Of a DNA stretch of 64,000 bases, positions 1 to 12,150 are shown piece by piece. The first letter of the stretch is position 1. Each line of letters begins with the position of its first letter. This DNA is from Dermatemys mawii (taxonomy: Eukaryota > Chordata > Testudines > Dermatemydidae). A program made the position numbers and the translations under genes. The DNA is taken from assembly GCA_007922305.1 (NCBI GenBank), contig ML677326.1, positions 58,538,961 to 58,602,960 of the forward strand, given 5' to 3'. Under the pieces are notes generated by a model. It was given only the letters and a program-made list of their open reading frames with translations, was not told the origin of the DNA and searched no databases.

Positions 1-1139
1 TTGTGTTTTGTACTGAATGCTTCTGGTACAGATCAAATATGATTTTCTTTAGGACATTATTTTCTGTCACTGAACAGAACATTTCTGCTTGAGAAAATCC
101 ATTTCCCTGCTGCGTATCATTTCTATTTCCACAAATAAAAAGAACATTTCTTATCCTGGTTAAATGTTCTTACTACAAGATTACATGTTCTTAACAGCAT
201 GTAGTGCATGTTATTGATTCATTAAGAACTATGCCTACCTTCTACTGTGGGAGTCATTTTTTCAAAAGCAGAATTTCTCTCTGGTTAAAAGCATACAGTG
301 CAGGTATTTTCCACCTCCTTGTTTCCTTATTTTCTGCTGCTCAACAAGAAAAAAGTTGAGATGCTGTTTCTCATTTATTTTGTTATTAGGCTCCCCCCCA
401 CGTGCAAGCTCCACAAACAGCATTTTTCTCCAGAGAATGGAATTTAATAGACAAAAAAGTACCCAGTACTGCTGTTGAGCCCCACACACATAGAATGGCT
501 TGTGTTTAGACAATATCACTCTTCTCAATTAGCACTTTGACAATTAGCCAAGAACAGGGTGCAGGCCCCCTGCCACAGCTGATGCAGAACTTTCAATTAA
601 ATCTTTCTATTTCCCACAGCCCAGTGATGAATTAGTTATTCACTCCAAGAATGCCAGTGGCAGCAGTGATAGAAACAAAGATATGGATTAGATTTTAGTA
701 ATGAAAAGCTTAGTCTGAAAGGGAAAATTAACAGAAAACAACAAAGCCCACAAACTTCTTGGGATGCAGGGCTGGCTCCAAGGTATAGGCTGCCCTGGGC
801 AAATTAGAAAACACTGGGTTTGATTTATAAACCAAATTACATCTACTCATGGCTAGATGTGGGCCTGTAGAGTACTGGGCTCTTGCAAGTCCAAGTTCCT
901 GTATGCTCATATAGTGGTGTGCACACAAAATAGGTCACGATTTCTGACTGAAAATCAGGCCACGTATATCTGTTCCTCTAAGCACTTGCTGCCAATCACA
1001 CACTAAACATTTTCTGCTATTATGGCAGAGCTAGTTTTGGTCTCTTAGACAGAAGCAGGCTGATGTTTGTTGTCAAGGCCTTTGCCCATTTTAATCCTAA
1101 AGACATAAATGGTTAGTAAGGATAAGAGCATTTTTGCAT

Positions 1140-1200
1140 GTTTGAAGAGCACCTAGCATGGCTTGGACTCCTAGGTGCTTTGGTAATAAAAATAATGATA
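1140..1200 (+). repeat. SINE 3' tail fragment
   Basis: GAGCACCTAGCATGGCTTGG then CCTAGGTGCTTTGGTAATAA resembles the 3' tail of the MIR/L2-like SINE at 9865-10590. Confidence 0.5.
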
Positions 1201-2464
1201 TAATTGTTTATTTGAGAGAAGGTCAGGTACATGTATTATTGGGGGAATTACTGCATAATCTCTTTTTTTTTCCCCCTCACAAATGCAAGAGCGATGGAGC
1301 CCTTAGGTAAAACTAAGTAGGAATAGCCAATCCAATCACGGTCCATTTAAGTCTTACGACACTCCCTTTGTTACAGGAGTTCGCTCAGAACTGCTGGCAG
1401 CCATTTCACTATGTCTGTGCTTATCAGAGACAGCATCACGTTAGCATTGGGTAGAAAAGGGGAAAAAAAACCTTTTAAAAACAAATCCTCAGAACTTGTG
1501 AAGAATGTCACAAAATGCATATGAAAGTGTCATTTAAAGGTGATTTTTGAAAGTCTGAGGGAAGTTTGAAGTGGGGGAGGCTATGTGTAGTGAAAGGCAC
1601 TCCTGCCGAAGGCACTCAAGATAAATAGCATTTAAAGGGGGAAAAGGAGAAAATAAAGATAAATAATTTTGCATTCTGAGTGAGGGAGTTATTAGATATT
1701 TTTGTTTCTTCGTTTTCTATGTAACTTTAGACATCTGGGTTTGCCGGGTGTTGACCGATTCTTTTTCCGCTACCCAGAATGCACAGGTTCACAAAAAGAC
1801 TCTTCAGCAGAAGTAGTATGTAATTTATTTGCTGCTTCAGTGAGTGATCAGCACAGGGTTAAGCACAAGCACACACCCACATTCAGGTGTCTTAAATACA
1901 TACTGTTATTCACTATATATTGTATTAACACTTTTCTGCCTAGCACAAGATTAGTCTGCTAACTCAGTTGTTTACCTGATCAGGTTGCTGACCCAATTCA
2001 CCAGGCTGTTCTCTTTCCTCGCCAGAGAAGCACACATCTTTTCACATGTTCCAAAACAGAAAATATACATTCTACATATCACATCCTGCACCGGGCTGTT
2101 CTGATTGCAACAAATCTGAATGTTACAACGAGGAGCCCATCTGCAAAAAGTTTGCATGCAACCCTCCACATTTTCCCTGTATGGTGGTTAGAATTTTTAA
2201 TTTCAGATCACATTTTACAACAATTAGCTGGTCTAGAGTGAAGACAGAGTATGACCAGGGGAGGGGTGAGCATAAGTCTAGATAGTCCCATGAATACATC
2301 TGTGATCATTTGCATGACATGCATGTCTCTCATAAAGGAAATTATTGAGGAGTATTCAATGAAGATTATGAAGATCAGAGTAAATGCGAGGAAGGAAGGC
2401 CTTACTGTTAAGGCACTGGAGTAGAACTTGATCCTTGTGTGCACCTTGGTATGTCACTCACCTC

Positions 2465-2680
2465 TCTCTGGCGCTCAGTACCGCATCTGTGAAAGGAGCA
2501 TAAAACTTCCTTGCAACCACTCTTTGTCCATTGTGTCTATTTAGCCTCTAAGCTCCTCAGGCAGGGACTGTTTTTGATTATGCATTTCTATGGTACTTAG
2601 CATAATGGAGCCCCAATATCTGTAAGAGTCTGTAGACATCATCACTGGAATCCAATTGAATAATAATATAAATGCATCCT
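2465..2680 (+). mobile_element. MIR/L2-like SINE fragment
   Basis: CAGTACCGCATCTGTGAAAG, GTCTATTTAGCCTCTAAGCT, GCAGGGACTGTTTTTGA and TAGCATAATGGAGCCCCAAT follow the order of the SINE seen at 9865-10590. Confidence 0.6.
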
Positions 2681-4065
2681 CTTTTCTCTTATGAAGCTCT
2701 TCTCTTTTAATGAAGATTGATTTTACTCATCATTTTCATTCAGGCCACCACACATTAGTGTGTTCACTCATTTTATCCTCTGACTTTACTATCCCAACTT
2801 TCGTGTCTATCTGGCTCCTGATCCTATACTGAGGAAACTTCCCTTCAGATTGAAAATAATAATTTTCAGAGTCATCAGTGCCACTGTTAAGTCAGAAGAG
2901 TCACTGCAGAGTGACAGAAGTTTCTTACCATCCCCTAGCACTGGAGGGCCATTTACTGAACTACACAAATGAAAGGTGAAAAATGTGAGGCATGCCAAAA
3001 GCACATTTGCTCTGTTAGCTGGAGATGCAGCATGGCTGCTTTCCTCTTAAAAGCGCTCAGGGAAGTGAGTCTGTCTATGCAGAATCCAAGAACTATATTT
3101 GGAAAATATCTCACGTTGTAATTTATATGAAAAACAACCCATGCGCTTCATTACTTAAAACGTTTGTTTTTGATTAAGAATACAATCAGAGAAATGTAAT
3201 TCATCCTCATCTAGCTTTCTTGAAATGCTTCAACCTCCACATTAGCAAAAGAACTGCAAAGTAAAATGGGAAACAGCAGGTGGCATTTTAGAGCACAATT
3301 TTAATACAATCTTGCATATATACAGTCATGCTATAGTGAAATGGTAATCATGGGCCATTTAGCAGGACAAAGCAATAACTTACTCCCTGTTTTCTATACT
3401 AGCTCAGCTAACTCAACAAGCCACTTACCTCAGCTACCAAAAAGAACCATGCTATCAGTATATGTCATTTCATTTTTTCATACAGTATATGTGTGTGTTC
3501 TATAGCTCAGTACAGTCCAATCTGCTATATACATTAGTATGTAGCAAAACCCTGTATATCAAAAATGTCAAACAAAAAGGGGAAAAAAGAAAAAAAACTA
3601 AAGAGAAAAGTGGCCACAGACCCTCTTAACGGTTTCCATTCTCCAAAGCTTTGCAGGCTCTTTTGGTTCCCCAACGAAACCCAAGTAAAACCTAGTGGTA
3701 AGAATTCTCCTCTGTCAGTTATTGTTATTCTGTCCTACTTTAAGCTGTTCTATCTTGCTGGGATAAAAAGAGCAAGGGTTGTTGTTCAGATAAAAAAAAT
3801 CAAACAAACATCAGGAAGTGCCAAATAGATGAGTCAAATAATAAGCGGCAGCAATAATTGTTGCTGCATTTGTTCCATTTCAAAATGCTTTATAGAATCT
3901 TGGTAGCTTGGGGAATTTGTCTTCCCTCCTCTCAGCAGGCCGGCCTAGGCAAAAGTCAATCTCTCTCAGAATTGGTGAAGAAATAGAGAACACTATGAAA
4001 GGTCTATGTATTCAAGAAGAGATCTCTACCTAGGTGTATTTATACTGTTGAGAGAGAACTGGATT

Positions 4066-4680
4066 TGACATAATCCGCAGCCATCTTCTGCATTTGACCC
4101 TCCCACCCCCCACCCCCCCTTAAGCTGAAAGCAAGGACACCACAGAGTCAGGAGAAAAATCTGGCCTTGCTTAGGCAGACAAAACAGCTGCAAGCTGCAG
4201 TTTTACTGACTGGGATAGATAAAGTGAAAGGACAGATTCATGAGGAGGGGAAATGTGGAAAACTGACCTTGATTCTGATTGTCTGTGTTTAGAAGTTTTT
4301 TTGCTGAAGCCACTTTGCTGATAAGGAGAATGATGAATTGTTATTGGCCGTTGCTAGGGAAATTCTTAGCCTATTATTTGCAATTATGAGTTATGAGTTT
4401 TGTTCAGAGAAATTCTGTAATGAGTTTAATTAGAAAGCATGCTTTGCAGCAGTCTAAGGGAACTTTTCTTTGGGCAAGGAACTGACACCTATACTCCCCA
4501 GCAGTTGGACAGAAGGAGGCCTGGCTGTTGATCGCTCTAAACCAATATTTGGGGTGTTCTGAACCTACTGCTGCAGTGTGTGTGTGTGTGTGTGTATGTG
4601 TGTGTGTGTGCGCGCGCTTGAGATCTAATAAAAGAGGAGTTTTTAGATAAAAGCCTTTTGTTTGTACTGATCATTTATCA
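4066..4680 (+). mobile_element. Possible LTR-like block
   Basis: A distinct 600-bp block with pyrimidine and GC-richer segments and a (TG)n/(CG)n run at 4576-4617. It ends CTAATAAAAGAGGAG followed by TTTGTTTGTACTGATCA, which resembles an R-U5 region with a polyadenylation signal. No target duplication was found, so the ends are uncertain. Confidence 0.35.
4576..4617. repeat. (TG)n-(CG)n microsatellite
   Basis: A TG run with one TATG break, turning into CGCGCGC at its right end. Confidence 0.9.
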
Positions 4681-6320
4681 GACAGAGGATAAATTGATCC
4701 CCATTGATTTATTCCTGACACCACATGGAGATAAACAGTTATGTTCCCACTGTCTTGGGTCCAGAAACCCCAGATAACAATACAATGTCCAGCACCATGT
4801 CATGTGAACATCTAAAAATGGCTTTGTTTTACTAAAACTCTGAAGAATATCCTTAACATTAAGCATGAGCTTCTGTCCATCCCTATTCAGGAAAGCCTTT
4901 TAAGCATGTGTTACTTTAATCACATACCTGAGTCCCACTGGAGTTCTAAAGATCCATCTCCACTAAAGAGGTGTAGTTAAAGTTAACATTGTAAACATAT
5001 TCATTAACTTAAAGCAACATTATTAGATCATTGATTGTAATTAACCAAGAAATTCCCTAACAACCCTAACTGTGAACCTGAATGCCCCTTCTCTGTCTGT
5101 ATGTAGAGATATTGCTGTTTTATAAATATTGTAACAGTTTTAGAACTTGGTCATACTATTAACATTAAATGAAAATGGAACATTCTATACACTTCCCTCA
5201 GTAAATTTCAGTGATTGCTATACTCTGCCATTTGGCAATTCAGATGTGAAATCTTCCTTCCAATCTCTATTGAAATTTGGATTAGAAGTTTGGATTAGAG
5301 CTTCCAATTTTGACCTCCAACTAGTTCTAATATGAAGGTAAAAAATGTATAGTTTGGCCAAAGTCATCAGTTTGGAACAAACCATCAAATTATGTCAGGC
5401 TTTCCTAAGAGCTACTTTTAACGCAGTGGAAAAATGAGCCTAAATAATTATAAAAGTTCAATACATATACTGATAATGAGAAATTACCACCAAATGATTG
5501 GATCTGACACACACTACATGTGATTCACCTGGTCTCTTTAGATTAGTTTCAAGTAATTATAATAATAAGAGATTTATTAAGGACTTATTATTTTCTGGGG
5601 TTTTTTTTACTCTGTGTGTGTGTGAGAGAGAGACAGAGGTGTACTGTAAATCATTTTATTAAAACTTGTGGTATATTTACTTCATCAGCAACATACTCTG
5701 TTTATTCTTCAAATCCCAGTCTGTTTTGAATATGACTATGACTATTGAACTAATTCATTGCCTGATGCATGTGCCATCTGGTCTCTGTGCATGAAGAAAT
5801 ACCATACACTTTAAGGGACACGTGTACAATTCCCACTGACCTCCATGACAGTTCTTGTAGTGGATCCAGAGCAGTTGTAAGTCTTGGGAGTCATTACGCC
5901 ATTCAGACTGTGGTGAAAATACATTCACAAAACAGTGTAATTTTAAGCCCTGTAGAAGTTGGATTTTGTACTCTATTAAAAAGTACAATATTAGATCAAA
6001 TTTGTACAACTACCAACTGAAAAGGGTGCCCCTCTTTTGGACCACAGTTGATACTTCATGTATTTGAAATGGCTGGGGGGTGGGCGAGCTCATGGATTTT
6101 AACTGAGCTAAAATAGTTTGGATAGAAAGCTCTTTTGTGCCACCTTGTCTAGGAAATCCTCAAATAATTTTTGAAACTCTTCCCCTTCTATGGAAATAAA
6201 AACTACATATGATGAGCAAGAAATAGATGACCTAACCCACTAAAAAGCATGCTCTCTGGCTCTTGCCTATGCACTTGGCTGGCTAAGTAACAGAGAAACC
6301 GCATACTTCCAGGTTTAAGA

Positions 6321-6478
6321 ATAGCAGCCGTGTTAGTCTGTATCCATAAAAAAAATGAGGAATACTTGTAGCACCTTAGAGACTAACCAGTTTATTTCAG
6401 CATAAGCTTTCGTGGGCTATAGCCCACTTCATCAGATGCATAGAATGGAACAAACAGAAGTAAGATGCATTTATACAC
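6321..6478 (-). mobile_element. Penelope-like element, 3' part (split by a solo LTR)
   Basis: Begins AGCAGCCGTGTTAGTCTGTA and includes CATAAGCTTTCGTGGGCTAT. It runs to TTTATACAC, where the LTR at 6479-7158 interrupts it, and continues at 7159-7320. Recognition as Penelope rests on memory that this tail is joined to a RYIDDIF-type reverse transcriptase in reptile copies. This copy is 5'-truncated and has no reverse transcriptase. Confidence 0.65.
6398..6435 (-). ncRNA. Hammerhead-ribozyme-like motif in Penelope fragment
   Basis: On the minus strand: CTGATGA, then a perfect 6-bp stem II GTGGGC-TATA-GCCCAC, then GAAA, then GC-TTAT-GC as a very short stem III. The cleavage dinucleotide reads UG where UH is required, so this copy is probably inactive. 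Core and stem II are otherwise exact. Confidence 0.6.
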
Positions 6479-7158
6479 TGTGACGGAGTCAGACCAGAAG
6501 AATATAGGAGAGTGCTGGAAGGCAGGTATATCAGCCTCAGGATGCGCAGGTCCTTGTTCCCTGGATAGCCAAACAAAGGCTACTCCAGACCAATCAAGAC
6601 ACCTGGGGCCAATTAAGAACCTTCTAGAAAGGAGTAGAAACAGCTAGCCTAATTGGGACACCTGAAGCCAATCAGGGACTGGCTGAATCCAGATAAAAAC
6701 CTCCCAGTTAGTCAGGTGGGCTGTGGGTGTTAGGAGCTGTGGAAGGAGGTTATACTGTTGGTGAGACTGAGTGGTGGACAACATCTCATCCAGAAGGAAG
6801 GAGGCCCTGAGGTAAGGGTGAAGTAGAGTTTGAAGAAGCAGGGACTGCTGTGGGGAAGTAGCCCAGGGAATTGTATTGTGTTTTGTGGATAAAAGGTCAG
6901 CCATCTTAGCTGATACTATTAGGGTCCCTGGGCTGGAGCCTGGAGTAGAGGGTGGGCCTGGGCTCCCTCCCCCTGCCCCCCCCCCCTGCTCTTTCCACCT
7001 TCTGTGCTGGCCTGTGATGAAGGTAACTCACTAGGTGGTGACTCTTGCCAATTATACTGAGAAAGGGAGGTCACTCTGGGGCCTAGATGAGTTTCTGAGG
7101 CCCCTAAATCTGCCAGGAAATGCAGGAGCCATGAGTACAAACTTGGAGCTTTGTCACA
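6479..7158. mobile_element. Solo LTR (TGTGAC...GTCACA) of an LTR retroelement
   Basis: A 680-bp block starting TGTGACGGAGTCAGACCAGA and ending GCTTTGTCACA, so its ends form the inverted TGTGAC/GTCACA typical of LTRs. It is flanked by ACAC on both sides (6475-6478 and 7159-7162) and sits inside a Penelope fragment. No internal retroviral genes are present. The class (Gypsy or ERV) is not decided. Confidence 0.75.
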
Positions 7159-7320
7159 ACACACACAAAGCAAAAAAAAAAAGTTGTAAATTACCATACC
7201 AATTCTAAGAGGCTGTTTAATTTGGATGGGCCATTATCAGCAGGAGAAAAAAAAACACTTTTGTAGTGAAAATTTAGTGATCTATGTCTAACAGTTGATA
7301 AGAATCACCTATTTGCAGTG
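7159..7320 (-). mobile_element. Penelope-like element, continuation after the solo LTR
   Basis: ATTACCATACCAATTCTAAG, GGGCCATTATCAGCAGGAGA and CACTTTTGTAGTGAAAAT follow the same order as in other copies of this family (from memory), continuing the piece at 6321-6478. Confidence 0.6.
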
Positions 7321-8208
7321 GTTTGTGTTTTGCAGTGTTGAAAAGCCTTCAGCTCAGAGTCTGTATGAGAAGAAAGTTGAGTTTAATTCACTGCAATTAG
7401 CTATTGTTCAGGATAATTGCTGCAGCAGAATAGTACCTTTTGGGGGGTGGGTGTTGAGATAACTGTCTGATCCTCTCTAGGAATGCAACTTCAATCTTAT
7501 ATATTACAGTAAGAGGAGAAAAAAGCTCTTAAAAATTCAGATCCATGAAATCTTAATTGTAAAAGAATCCTTCTGAATGGAAGCAACAACCAAACATTGT
7601 TAAGCAAGATCTCCACTACAGTTTTGGTCAGTACTCATTGCATTGCAGTATTTTCTGTTTTTATTTGAAAGATCAAGAGACAATCTTTCCTAATGACTAC
7701 ATCCATGAATCCTGCAAACTCAGTATTCCATTTGGCAGTAGAGCTTTCAGCACTGAACATTGCCCTGGCAGTGTCTCTATGTTGGCAAAGGAACCTACAC
7801 TTTAGTACCTGTTGTTTAGCTGGAAGCTAGTGGTTCTCCAAGACAAGCCTCCCTCTTACTCTTAATTTTCCAGATAATGTCCTGGACTGCCCTTTGGCCC
7901 CACTTACAGCTGCTCTTGAGATACTATTAACAGCTTTCTGTGCTGTGCATTCATAACAACTGAGTATGGAGGGACTCCGGGGGTAATCTAACATCCCCTT
8001 TTTAAGGAGTATAGGTATCCACTTTATGTGACTGCGTGAAATCAGAACGTCGCAGTATGGAGGCTACTGAGCTAACTGAAGACTACAAATCACTCTGTGT
8101 GAGAGAGGAATTTCGAGAGAAATACTGGCCATGGCCATGAATGCCCTGGTATGGCTGGAGGAAGAATTAAGTTATAGGCCAGTGAAGCAGCAGATACAAA
8201 GTCTTTAG

Positions 8209-8370
8209 GTAGGCTGAGCCACTCAGCCTACCCCCGCCCTGGGGTTCCTCCTGCTGGCTCCTTCAGCCCCTCCCCTTCCACCCGAAGCCCCACCCCTTCC
8301 AGACTGGCACGTGAAGGCCTGATTAGATGAAGATTCGGCACACCACCTGTGAAAGGTTGCCAACCCCTGT
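8209..8370. mobile_element. hAT-like fragment (right end)
   Basis: The right part, GATTCGGCACACCACCTGTG then GGTTGCCAACCCCTG, matches the end of the hAT element at 22960-23269. The left begins with a perfect 10-bp inverted repeat GTAGGCTGAG-CCA-CTCAGCCTAC (8209-8231), and the middle is C-rich. No left terminus was found. Confidence 0.6.
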
Positions 8371-9204
8371 ACTAGAGTGATGGAGACCACATAAGTAAAT
8401 AGATGGCTGGATGCATGGAGAGAATTTGGGGTGGAAATCAAAGAAATCCAGGGGACAACGGGTTATTTGAGAAGCCAGGAAGGAAATCAAAGCAGATGAT
8501 TTTTCTCAAAGGCAATAAGTCCATTAGTTTTAACTTGTCATCGGGATGAAAAGTTTGCCACAGCAGTAGCATGTGCACGGAGAAAACAGGGAGCTGGAAT
8601 GAAGCAGCAGCTAGATTCCCCATCACTGCACTATTTCTATACAGCTCTGTATATTACAAATCTTCTAATGTTAGATTAGCTTTGAAAATATTCATGACCA
8701 CAAAGATAAGGATATCCTTCTGACTTTCCAGTTTCTATACAGATGAAATGGCTTAAAAGCAAAAAAGTTTAAAGAAAAAAATGCATCATTCTATATACTC
8801 ACACAGCTGTCTTTTCAGACAAAACAGTTTCTCAGCATAGACAGAGCATGACTTAGTAATCATCGTGAGATAGCTACTTCTTTTCAGCAAGAAAGAGCAA
8901 TGGCGACATCTAGTGCAATAGAGCTTCATGGCAGGGTTTGGAATTTTTCTTCCAGGTTTTTATTTATTCTATTGCAGAGGCAAAAGTTAGGCAGGAAACT
9001 TGTCAAGATCCAAACTGCACCAGCAGTGCAGATTAAAGGATCTGATTCAGAATTAAACTCCTAAGTGGTACATTGGGAAATGATCCCAGATTTTAAAATC
9101 TCACCTCCCTCTTCCATTAGGAGAATGAAGTGACTGTCTATTTTTTAAAACTATTTTATGCCTGAATGTCATGATTTCCTAACAATGGTGCAAAGACTGA
9201 AAAG

Positions 9205-9340
9205 GTTAATAGATTCCAAGGTCAGAAGGGACTGCTGTGACCATAAAGTCCGACCTCCTGTATAACACAGGTTAGACAACTTCCCCAAAAGATGCTGAGA
9301 TCTCTCACTGGATAGCCCTCAATTCCACAAGTGATAATTG
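9205..9340 (-). mobile_element. CR1 LINE 3' end fragment
   Basis: AATAGATTCCAAGGTCAGAA, GACCTCCTGTATAACACAGG and ACTTCCCCAAAA are the antisense CR1 tail phrases. Short and truncated. Confidence 0.75.
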
Positions 9341-9996
9341 TAAAGCTTCCAATGAACTGTTAAAACTAGTGAGATGGTCTGCAGTATATCTTTGTAATAA
9401 AAGGGTGTTAGTCTAAACTAAAATCTCCTTAGCAGTGTGGGGGAACAAAAAGTATCAAAGCTCTCCAAGTTTTCTAAGAGCAAGGAAAGGTACACTCCAT
9501 CTTTCCCCCCAACAGGAAGGATAGGCAGTGGTGGAGTCTTCAGGATGCTCTCCCTTCCCCCAGATCCTGCCTGTGGAAGAGGAAGCATTGTCTTGTGATT
9601 ACAGCCATTGTAATGCTTCACTGTAGACATTTCTTACATTGATTGGGAGGTCTGTCTGCATAGGTAATTGACCTCCATGAGAGGCTGCAGCTAAGTAGAT
9701 GGAAGAATTCTTCCATCAGCCTAGTGCTGACTACACAGGGATTTAGGACAGTTTAACTACATCACTAATGGGGAATGGAGATGAATTTTTCAGGCCCCTG
9801 ATTGATGGACTTAAATTGCCCTAATTTTCTAGTGTAGCCCAAGTGTAAAAGTCAGAAGTTCTGTATTGAATTCCTTGCTCTGCTACAGGCTCCCTGAATG
9901 ACCCTGGGTGAGTGACTTAATCTTCTGTACTTCAATTCCATATCTGTAAAATGAAGAGTGCTTCCTCTGACACCTTTTGGCTTGCCTATTTAAACT

Positions 9997-10272
9997 GAGG
10001 TCTGTTCTACATCTGAAACTTCTATCGACTTAGTTATGTTGCTCAGGAATGTGAAAAATTCACACCGGTTGGAGACAGTCATGCTGACCTAAGCCCAAGT
10101 ATAGAAGCTGCTAAGTCAACAGAAGACTTTTTCCATCAACCTACCTTCCACATCTCAATGAGGTGGATTTACTACAGTGACAAACTCCTTGTCATTATAG
10201 CAAGCGTCTGCACCACGGCGCTATAGTGTAACATTGTAGTTGTCACTGTAGCGTCTATAATGTAGATAAGCC
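9997..10272. mobile_element. hAT-type non-autonomous element, 276 bp
   Basis: Ends GAGGTCTGTTCTACAT and, reading inward from the right, GGGCTTATCTACAT. It is flanked by TTTAAACT (9989-9996) and CTTAAACT (10273-10280), a 7-of-8 duplication. No transposase. Confidence 0.75.
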
Positions 10273-10354
10273 CTTAAACTCTTTGGAACAGGGATTGTCT
10301 CTTACTACAGCCTCTAGCACAATGGAGCCCTGCTCTCAACTGGAGCCTCTAGGC

Positions 10355-10551
10355 CAGGCCTGCACAACTCAGAAAGCAGGGAGGACCATATTACTGCAAA
10401 AAACCCAGCTGTGGGCCAAAAAGCCCCACCCCCATCCATGTCTCCCCATCCCACCGCTTGGCTTGCCCCACCCCTACTCGCCCCCCGCGGGCCACACAGT
10501 GAGCCCGTGCGGGCCGCATGTGGCCCCCAGGCCGCAAGTTGTGCAGGCCTG
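10355..10551. mobile_element. hAT-type MITE, 197 bp, with perfect 8-bp duplication
   Basis: Terminal inverted repeat CAGGCCTGCACAAC and GTTGTGCAGGCCTG are exact over 14 bp. The flanking CTCTAGGC is identical on both sides (10347-10354 and 10552-10559). The interior is C-rich with CCCCCCGCGGGCC. This is the second insertion into the SINE at 9865-10590. Confidence 0.9.
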
Positions 10552-11924
10552 CTCTAGGCACAACTGTAATATAAATAACAACCAAGACGAAATTTCACAG
10601 CCCCTGCAAGGGAAGCAGGAAAATTTACAGAAGTTTCACCCAAGGGGCAACAGAATTCCCTATCAAGTACCCAGTGCTAATGTGGTTTGGGGTCTAGAAA
10701 CACTACTGCATGTAGATCTGGAAGTTGTGTTAGCAGCCACTGGTAGCAGTGCTTCACTTCAGAGGACTGGGATGCAGCCTAGGGAGTCTCTCTTCAGCCA
10801 GCTGGAGTTCTGAAGGGAGAAAGGGAAAGGCAGCGCTCACCTCTCCTCCTCCCCATTCCCAGCAGGTGTCATCTTTTCATTAGCAGAGCACCACTTCCAT
10901 CACCCACCATTCAGTCTCCACTATATTTAAACCTTTCAGTGCCACAACTCATGCACTTTCTCCTTAGTCCTGGCAATGATAGAGCACAGGTAGCACCTTC
11001 CCCCCTCTCCCTGCCAATAACTCCCCAGAAGAGCAGCACACTGGCCCTGGGTCAGTGACCATTTGAAAATACATTCTTGTTAACCTCCAGGACTGGTGCG
11101 TGCTAAGCACCACTAGGCAGATAGGATTCTCGGGCGTCTCATGATGTAATGGAGTGTTTTCTAGCCCATATGTTTTGTGAGGGTGTTAGATATTAAGGTC
11201 ATACAATTTCCACTAACTTTAATTGGGAGCTTTAATAGTCACCTACAACTGACAGAGCTAGAACCAATGCTGTGAACTAGATGAAATTTTGTAGTCCTAG
11301 TATGCTATTATTTATCTAACTCTATAAGGAGGAGGGGGCTTTTGTTTTATTTTGATTAGTTATTTTATTTCAAAAGTACAAGCTAGAAAAGAAAATGGTT
11401 TGCTTTCAAAGTGAGGGTGCTGGCTAATCCATTACCTCCTTTTTTCATCTGGTATTTTTGTAATTTGAGATTGACAGTGTAAAGCTTTTTAGAAATGTCA
11501 CAGACCTTCCTGGTTCGCTCTTAGCTGTGAAGTGACTACCTCTCCCAACAAAGTCTGAGACGTTGTCCAAATCCCAGGCTGTTGCTATTGTCATTGCAAG
11601 TAGGTATTGTCTCCATGTTCAACATGCACTACAACTGCCACCATGACAAGTGTCACACTGCATTCAGGAGCAAAAATACTGAAAATCATCATAATAAATT
11701 AGCTGTCACTGATGCTTTCAGGGTTGATGTTTTGGGATGTTCCAGGACAGAGAAGCATTTTGGCAAACCACATATCCATGCAGGGGCAACACAGTTGTTT
11801 AAGCAATGCTCATTTGCTGTCACCCAACAGACTTTGAAAGGAGACAGGGCAAATTGCAAGCTTTACAGGTGTGCAGAAAGTGTGGATAGAAAAGAGCAAG
11901 ACAGAATGGAGCAGACTTAAAGAG

Positions 11925-12150
11925 TGAAGGAGTGGTATGACAAAGAAAGATAAAGAGAAAATAAGGATTGTGAGAAAATCAGGGAAGAACAAATACAAAG
12001 CAGGAAAAGAAAGGGGAGAGAGAAAATGATATACTGGAGAAAGTCGGAGGAAAAAAAACACCATAATATACAGTAGAAGATAAGAAAATAGAATAAAATA
12101 ATAGAAATGGAGGAGAGATACAAGGAGTGAAAAAGGAAGGGAGACATGGT
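11925..12150 (+). repeat. Purine-rich tract
   Basis: Over about 225 bp the plus strand is overwhelmingly A and G (for example GAAAGATAAAGAGAAAATAA and GAAAAGAAAGGGGAGAGAGA). The opposite strand therefore stays open in two frames without coding signs. Confidence 0.7.

Larger units (their letters stand above)
1..6320. other. Intergenic sequence downstream of TLL1
   Basis: AT-rich DNA without a supportable gene. It holds SINE pieces (1140, 2465), the possible LTR block (4066) and a (TG)n run. The short open stretches lack family resemblance. Confidence 0.7.
9865..10590 (+). mobile_element. MIR/L2-like SINE interrupted by two hAT elements
   Basis: Pieces 9865-9996, 10273-10354 and 10552-10590 read on as one SINE: AATTCCATATCTGTAAAATG, then TCTTTGGAACAGGGATTGTC, then AGCACAATGGAGCCCTG, and finally GGCACAACTGTAATATAAAT. 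Two hAT copies (9997-10272 and 10355-10551) split it, each with its own 8-bp duplication. Confidence 0.75.

Noticed and set aside
10283..10813. A 176-codon open stretch on the plus strand
   Set aside because: It runs through a SINE piece and a C-rich hAT MITE with visible duplications. No domain and no splice context.
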